Source: JBBTWG01 sp038062935
GTDB lineage: Bacteria > Patescibacteriota > Gracilibacteria > UBA1369 > UBA12463
DNA: 9,509 nucleotides
Direction: 5' to 3'
NCBI GenBank assembly: GCA_038062935.1
Contig: JBBTWG010000046.1
Location: forward strand, 1 to 9,509
Numbering within the stretch: position 1 is the stretch's first letter; each line of letters starts with the position of its first letter. The notes below the pieces were generated by a model. That model did no database searches. It was not told the origin of the DNA and saw only the letters and a program-made list of their open reading frames with translations. The position numbers and the translations under genes were made by a program. Of the stretch, positions 5,979 through 9,509 are shown one piece after another.

Positions 5979-6155
5979 GAAAAAGCTCAAAGAAAAGATT
6001 TTTGCGAAAAAATTGCGAGGACGCGGGACCCCAAAGAGAGGGTTTTTGGCGTAAAGAAAATCAAATTGCTTGCAATTTGATTTTTAGCCAAAACGCCCTC
6101 CTTTGGGTCGCGCCCGGAGCACTTTTTCGCAAAAATCTTTTCTTTGAGCTTTTTC
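5979..6155. repeat. Long foldback (inverted-repeat) element between baxI and alr
   Basis: A 177-bp imperfect palindrome. Outer arms are 33 bp and perfectly complementary (5979-6011 with 6123-6155). The inner core is a perfect 13-bp stem (6057-6069 with 6072-6084) around TT. Between them shorter blocks pair in order: TTTTGGC 6044-6050 with 6087-6093, GAGGG 6038-6042 with 6096-6100, CCCAAAG 6030-6036 with 6101-6107. Short frames inside are strand-mirrors of each other and not genes. It sits between divergent promoters, so it terminates neither gene; the alr -35 box lies in its right arm. TTTCGGA occurs at both ends (5968-5974, 6152-6158), a possible but overlapping target duplication. It could be a MITE-like element or a cruciform-forming regulatory site. 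The rest of the 274-bp gap holds the two promoters. Confidence 0.9.
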
Positions 6156-6173
6156 GGAGGTTGATACTATAAT
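6144..6173 (+). promoter_or_regulatory. Promoter of alr, predicted leaderless start
   Basis: TTGAGC (6144-6149, 4/6 of -35), an 18-nt spacer and a perfect TATAAT (6168-6173). Only six bases lie between the -10 and the alr ATG at 6180, so transcription should start at or next to the A of the start codon. The -35 is inside the right arm of the foldback element. Confidence 0.7.
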
Positions 6174-6179
6174 TCCACC

Positions 6180-7322
6180 ATGCTTGTCCCCCACGCCACC
6201 TGGCTTGAAATTTCCAAGAGTGCTTTCGAAAAAAACTTGGCGATGTATCGGCATTTGATTGGCGATCGCCTCCTTTGTTCGGTCGTGAAAGCGAATGCGT
6301 ATGGTCACGGACTTTCTGTATGTGCGCCTTTTTTAGAATCACTCACTTCGTGGTTCGGAGTTACGAGTGTTGCTGAGGCTGCGATTTTGCGTGATTTGGG
6401 TATTCAAAAACCCCTCTATATTCTCGGACCGGTTTTGACTCACGAACTTCCGGACGCTGTACGATATGATTGTCGGATCGTTCTCTCTGATCTCGAGACG
6501 GCGAAGAGGCTTTCTGAAATTGCTCTGAAAATGGGGAAGAAAGTTTCGGTCCATATGAAAGTTGAGACAGGAAATCATCGACAGGGTGTGATGCCGGAGC
6601 ATGTCCTCTCTTTTGCACGAGGTATTATGAGTGAACCCGGACTCGTGCTCGAAGGCATTACAACCCACTTTTCCAACATCGAAGATGCTCTCGATCACTC
6701 CTACGCGGATACTCAGATTTCTTTGTTCAAAAAAATTATTCTTGAACTCGAATCGAACAATATTTTTATTCCGATAAAACATTGTGCGAATACTGCAGCG
6801 ACATTGCTTTTTCCTCAGACATATTTCGATATGGCTCGTGTTGGGATTGGACTTTATGGACTCTGTCCCTCTCCAGAGACGCTTGCCTCGCTGTCTCATT
6901 TGAATAAAAATTTTGTGCAATTTCACCCGGTCCTTTCCTGGAAAACGAAAATTGCGCAGATCAAGAATATTCCGAAAGGTGCCTTCGTGGGATATGGATG
7001 TACTTATCAAACGACTCGGCCGACGACGCTTGCGATTCTTCCGGTGGGATACTACGACGGCTATGATCGCGGACTTTCAAATATCGCCTCCGTGCTCATT
7101 CGCGGAAAACGTGCGCCAGTGCGTGGACGTGTCTGCATGGATATGATGATGGTAGATGTCACGGACATTCCTGGCGTGCACATCGAAGACTGCGCGACGC
7201 TTATCGGTCATGATAGCAATGAACATATTTCCGCTGGAGATCTCGCGGATCTGGCTGGAACGATCCACTGGGAAATCACCACGAGAATTCGAGAATCGAT
7301 GCCGCGGATTTTAGTTTCCTAA
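6180..7322 (+). CDS. alr: Alanine racemase
   Basis: Alr interconverts L- and D-alanine with pyridoxal phosphate, supplying D-Ala for peptidoglycan. The 380-residue protein has the usual length and fold: N-terminal TIM barrel with VVKANAYGHG (35-44), Lys37 being the PLP-binding lysine; HFSNIED (163-169); MARVGIGLYG (218-227) with Arg219 near the PLP pyridine; and a C-terminal beta domain starting near 245 with GYGCTYQTTR (271-280), Tyr276 being the second catalytic base, and RVCMDMMMVDVTD (317-329). The family's MDQ is MDM here. All catalytic residues are present. It is transcribed alone, diverging from baxI. The ATG lies 6 nt after TATAAT, implying a leaderless mRNA; a GGAGG at 6156-6160 is upstream of the predicted transcript. 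The 3' end overlaps the convergent 51-aa gene by 12 nt. Confidence 0.97.
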   Translation: MLVPHATWLEISKSAFEKNLAMYRHLIGDRLLCSVVKANAYGHGLSVCAPFLESLTSWFGVTSVAEAAILRDLGIQKPLYILGPVLTHELPDAVRYDCRIVLSDLETAKRLSEIALKMGKKVSVHMKVETGNHRQGVMPEHVLSFARGIMSEPGLVLEGITTHFSNIEDALDHSYADTQISLFKKIILELESNNIFIPIKHCANTAATLLFPQTYFDMARVGIGLYGLCPSPETLASLSHLNKNFVQFHPVLSWKTKIAQIKNIPKGAFVGYGCTYQTTRPTTLAILPVGYYDGYDRGLSNIASVLIRGKRAPVRGRVCMDMMMVDVTDIPGVHIEDCATLIGHDSNEHISAGDLADLAGTIHWEITTRIRESMPRILVS

Positions 7323-7466
7323 AATCTGATCTTGTATCAAGATCTGAGCCTTCAGGTATGAGCCGACAGGAATTGATGCCACGAGTGCAATGAGAATTGC
7401 TGCGGCGATCACGAGTCGTGGGAGATCCCACTTTGCCCAACCGGTGTTTCTTTTTGTTTTTTTCAT
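7311..7466 (-). CDS. Small single-span membrane protein, 51 aa, unknown function
   Basis: A 51-codon frame (ATG at 7466, TAA at 7313-7311) between alr and the ftsA-like gene. The protein has a basic N-terminus (MKKTKRNTGWAKWDLPR), one hydrophobic segment (about residues 17-37, LVIAAAILIALVASIPVGSYL) and a short polar end, so a single-span inner-membrane protein with the N-terminus inside is expected. Support for a real gene is the promoter: TTCACA, 17 nt, then extended -10 TGgTATAAT ending 6 nt before the ATG, the best promoter in the window. It converges on alr with a 12-nt overlap and is divergent from the ftsA-like gene. Basic-then-hydrophobic could also be an uncleaved signal anchor. I recognise no family. 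Confidence 0.65.
   Translation of the reverse strand: MKKTKRNTGWAKWDLPRLVIAAAILIALVASIPVGSYLKAQILIQDQILGN
7325..7347 (+). terminator. Hairpin after alr, possible weak terminator
   Basis: GATCTTG-TAT-CAAGATC (7328-7344) forms a perfect 7-bp stem with a 3-nt loop, extendable by two pairs past a T-T mismatch, starting 3 nt after the alr stop. No U-run follows on the plus strand, so it is not a classic intrinsic terminator. The same bases encode the C-terminal AQILIQDQI of the convergent small protein. Confidence 0.35.
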
Positions 7467-7472
7467 CACTTC

Positions 7473-7501
7473 ATTATACCACAAAATAATTTTCCTGTGA
7501 A
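7473..7501 (-). promoter_or_regulatory. Strong promoter of the 51-aa gene, predicted leaderless
   Basis: Minus strand: TTCACA (7501-7496, 5/6 of -35), a 17-nt spacer, and a perfect TATAAT (7478-7473) preceded by TGg (extended -10). Six bases separate it from the ATG at 7466, so the transcript should begin at the start codon. Confidence 0.75.
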
Positions 7502-7507
7502 GCTGTC

Positions 7508-7536
7508 TTGTGCTTTGAGACTCCGTATGTTACAAA
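7508..7536 (+). promoter_or_regulatory. Extended -10 promoter of the ftsA-like gene
   Basis: TTGTGC (7508-7513, 3/6), a 17-nt spacer, and TACAAA (7531-7536, 4/6) preceded by TGt. The predicted start near 7543 gives a leader of about 20 nt. Its -35 is 6 bp from the -35 of the divergent 51-aa gene, so the two promoters are back to back and may compete. Confidence 0.5.
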
Positions 7537-7563
7537 TATTTTGTTGTCTTTTTTTATGAGATT

Positions 7564-8814
7564 ATGGGATTTTTTTCTTCTAAGATTCGTCGCAAGGGTC
7601 AATTTTATCTCGCGCTTGATATTGGCACGGATGTCGTGAAGGCTCTGATTTGCAGTAGTGAGGGAGCGAAAGGAAAAATTCTGGGCGTGGGTCGTAGAAA
7701 ACAGAAACTGGGCGATATGCAGAGTGGTGTTGTTTTGGATATTGGTTCGGTTATTCACAATTGCCAAGAAGCTATTCGTGATGCGGAGAAAATGGCGGGT
7801 GTAAAACCGGAGCAAATGGTGATGGGTATTGCTGGAGAACTTGTGAAAGGCGCTACAACGACGACGACGTATACCCGCAAAGATCCCGATAGCAAAATCG
7901 ATCTCGCGGAACTCAAAAATATTGTGCACAAAGTCCAGTGGAAAGCTTTTGACCAGGTGCGTTCACAGCTCGCCTACGAGACTGGCTACAACGAGATTGA
8001 TGTCAAACTCGTGAACGCGGCGATTGTGGATATGAGAATCGATGGATATCGTGTGAATAATCCTATCGGTTTCCAGGGTCGAGATGTGGTGATGAGTGTG
8101 TTCAATGCGTTTGCGCCGCTTGTTCATTACGGTGCACTCCAGACGATTGCGGCGGAACTTGGAGTAGATCTCATCACTGTCATGGCTGAGCCGTATGCCC
8201 TTTCCCGATGTTTGCGGGATGAAGAAGGTGGTGGCCAGGTGAATGCCATTTTTCTGGATATTGGTGGTGGAACGACGGATATCGCGGTAGTTCGTAATGG
8301 TCGTCTCGAAGGCACGAAAATGTTCACGCTCGGCGGGAGAACTTTTACGAAGAGGCTCTGTCATAGTCTGAATGTCTCTTTCGACGATGCTGAAGATATC
8401 AAACTGATGTACAGTTATGAAGGTCTCGAGCGTCATTCTGAAAAAATTGTTCGCGATGCCATGAAGAGTGATAGTGAGGTATGGCTCAGTGGCATTATTT
8501 TGACTCTTTCGGAATTTGGACTGGACCTCCTTCCTTCGCGTATTCTGCTCTGTGGCGGAGGATCCCGACTTCCGGAGATCAAAGAGATTCTCGAGACTCG
8601 TGAATGGGTGAAAAATCTGCCTTTTTCGAAGAAGCCGCAAATTGATTTCATGCTTCCAAAGATGGTGTCGCAAATGACGGATGATACGAAGACTCTTCGT
8701 GAACCACAGGACGTCACTCCACTCGCGCTTGCGAGACTGGGACTGGATTACGTTGGTGAAGAGCATGTTCTCACTTCCCTGCTGAAAAAAGTTGTTCGTC
8801 TCATGGATATTTAA
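7564..8814 (+). CDS. FtsA-like actin-fold protein (cell division)
   Basis: FtsA is a membrane-associated actin-family ATPase that tethers FtsZ at the septum. The 416-residue product has phosphate-1 (LALDIGTDVVKAL, 16-28), the FtsA-specific 1C/SHS2 region (about 86-180, with MGIAGELVKG and RVNNPIGFQGRDV), phosphate-2 (DIGGGTTDIAVV, 232-243) and the adenosine loop (LLCGGGSRLP, 328-337). The C-terminus (LLKKVVRLMDI) looks like an amphipathic helix, as in the FtsA membrane-targeting sequence. Actin-like PilM of type IV pili is the main alternative, but the 1C region and the terminal helix favour FtsA. Unlike the usual case, no ftsZ follows; a membrane-anchored gene starts 24 nt after the stop and is probably co-transcribed. 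An ATG at 7556 is out of frame. No Shine-Dalgarno sequence. Confidence 0.85.
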   Translation: MGFFSSKIRRKGQFYLALDIGTDVVKALICSSEGAKGKILGVGRRKQKLGDMQSGVVLDIGSVIHNCQEAIRDAEKMAGVKPEQMVMGIAGELVKGATTTTTYTRKDPDSKIDLAELKNIVHKVQWKAFDQVRSQLAYETGYNEIDVKLVNAAIVDMRIDGYRVNNPIGFQGRDVVMSVFNAFAPLVHYGALQTIAAELGVDLITVMAEPYALSRCLRDEEGGGQVNAIFLDIGGGTTDIAVVRNGRLEGTKMFTLGGRTFTKRLCHSLNVSFDDAEDIKLMYSYEGLERHSEKIVRDAMKSDSEVWLSGIILTLSEFGLDLLPSRILLCGGGSRLPEIKEILETREWVKNLPFSKKPQIDFMLPKMVSQMTDDTKTLREPQDVTPLALARLGLDYVGEEHVLTSLLKKVVRLMDI

Positions 8815-8838
8815 TTTCCTCTCACTTTTCTTATTTCT

Positions 8839-9509
8839 ATGGCTGACAAAAAAGACGGAACAGGCCTCCGCTCAAAAAATGATCCGCTCAAGCCGGTAAG
8901 TGCCAAAAAAATCTTGTACGTCGAGCTCGATGAAGAGATTACGATCATCTTCGATCGGATCAAACGTATGAAGATTCAGGATATCTACCTCGTGGTACCG
9001 AAACAGGCGTTGCTTTTCCAGAGTCTCGTGAATCTCAAAATTTTGAAAAGAAAAGTGGAGGAAATTGGGAAGAATTTGCACGTGATTACGAATGATCGCA
9101 ATGGGATTCACCTCGCGACCCAGATCGGACTTCCGGTGTATGATCGTGTGAAAAGTGAGGAGAAATTCCTGAAATCTGCCGAAGAAGGAGAAATGCGTAT
9201 TGCCCCTCTGAAAGCCACTATCAACGCTCTGGAAGATGATCGTCCGACACGACGCAGTGAAAAAAAAGTTTCTATTTCAGAAATTGTGAGTCGCTCGAAA
9301 AAACGAAAAATCCCGATACTGTCTGATAGTTTTTCTTTGCTCAGAAAAAAGAAAGATTCTGCAAACTATGAACCGCCAAAAGATACCAAACTGATTCTGG
9401 TATCACCGAATCGGAAAGCACTTATAACTCTCGTTTCGATTAGTTTGATTCTCCTGCTCGTTATTTTCTACATTGCCGGTTTTTACGCTTTAACCAACAT
9501 CCGCAATGA
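8839..9509 (+). CDS. Partial gene: membrane-anchored protein with N-terminal alpha/beta-like domain
   Basis: Open from ATG at 8839 to the window edge: 223 complete codons plus 2 nt, no stop. Residues 24-105 look like a compact alpha/beta domain: strand KILYVEL, helix, strand IYLVVPK (49-55), helix LFQSLVNLKILKRKVEE, strand LHVITND (80-86), then GIHLATQIGLPVYDRV. A charged linker (about 106-190) follows, then one transmembrane segment (about 194-217) after a basic stretch, so N-terminus inside and the unseen C-terminus outside. I recall such N-termini in Patescibacterial proteins whose distal part is sometimes annotated baseplate-J-like; this is memory, not evidence here. It sits 24 nt after the FtsA-like gene, without a Shine-Dalgarno sequence or an obvious promoter, so a two-gene unit is likely. 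Confidence 0.8.
   Translation, partial: MADKKDGTGLRSKNDPLKPVSAKKILYVELDEEITIIFDRIKRMKIQDIYLVVPKQALLFQSLVNLKILKRKVEEIGKNLHVITNDRNGIHLATQIGLPVYDRVKSEEKFLKSAEEGEMRIAPLKATINALEDDRPTRRSEKKVSISEIVSRSKKRKIPILSDSFSLLRKKKDSANYEPPKDTKLILVSPNRKALITLVSISLILLLVIFYIAGFYALTNIRN

Noticed and set aside
5979..6155. Intrinsic terminator or bidirectional terminator
   Set aside because: The two adjacent genes both start, not end, here, so there is no transcript to terminate.
6156..6160. GGAGG as the alr ribosome-binding site
   Set aside because: It is 19 nt before the ATG and upstream of the perfect TATAAT, so it should not be in the mRNA.
5963..6342. Short frames on both strands across 5963-6342
   Set aside because: They share mirrored peptides because they read the two arms of the foldback element; they are products of the palindrome.
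6339..7010. Open frame of 223 codons on the minus strand
   Set aside because: It is antisense to alr, has no promoter or recognisable domain, and reflects codon bias of the real gene.
7556..7558. ATG at 7556 as start of the ftsA-like gene
   Set aside because: It is 8 nt upstream and out of frame with the FtsA reading frame.
7963..8766. Open frame of 267 codons on the minus strand
   Set aside because: It is antisense to the ftsA-like gene; the product is low in motif content and matches nothing, whereas the plus strand gives a complete actin-fold protein.
352..9509. TGA recoded as glycine or tryptophan
   Set aside because: All complete proteins end at normal lengths, TGA serves as stop in the dehydrogenase and nusB genes, and Trp is TGG.

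Overview
This window looks like a chromosomal segment of a bacterium, mostly housekeeping genes, at roughly 45% GC by eye. TGG encodes Trp, TGA occurs only as a stop (homoserine dehydrogenase, nusB), and no internal TGA is needed, so the code is standard table 11 and not the TGA=Gly code of Gracilibacteria/Absconditabacteria. The mix of compact genes, short leaders, a baxI-DUF177-rpmF-nusB-rnc cluster, and an FtsA-like gene followed by a membrane-anchored protein of a kind I associate with Patescibacteria (CPR) genomes suggests a CPR-like bacterium, perhaps Peregrinibacteria. That placement is an inference, not a proof.

Layout. Minus strand, right to left: (i) 5905-3147, an expression/ribosome cluster of a Bax inhibitor-1 family membrane protein, a DUF177 (YceD-like) protein, ribosomal protein bL32, NusB and RNase III, read from an extended -10 promoter at 5932-5940 with a possible second promoter before rnc; (ii) 3074-352, homoserine dehydrogenase and aspartate kinase overlapping by ATGA, steps 3 and 1 of the aspartate pathway, with their own promoter at 3098-3126; (iii) from 261 to the window edge, the start of a gene with a Tat-like signal sequence and its own promoter. 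Plus strand: alanine racemase (6180-7322), which diverges from baxI across a 177-bp foldback palindrome; an FtsA-like actin-fold protein (7564-8814); and the 5' part of a gene for a protein with a cytosolic alpha/beta-like domain and one membrane span (8839 to edge). A 51-codon gene for a small membrane protein (7466-7311, minus) sits between alr and the ftsA-like gene and shares a divergent promoter region with the latter.

The most unusual signals are not in the proteins. None of the twelve start codons has a convincing Shine-Dalgarno sequence, and two genes (alr and the 51-aa gene) have a perfect TATAAT ending exactly 6 nt before the ATG, which predicts leaderless mRNAs. Two heptanucleotide repeat families (TGTGACA-type and ATCCTAA-type) fill the gaps before rnc and rpmF; one runs into and encodes the C-terminus of NusB and builds a candidate promoter for rnc. 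A long perfect-armed foldback element carries the alr -35 box. I see no clear new defence, CRISPR or mobile-gene system. The best candidates for something undescribed are the heptamer arrays, the foldback element, the SD-less/leaderless expression pattern, and the FtsA-like/membrane-protein pair.
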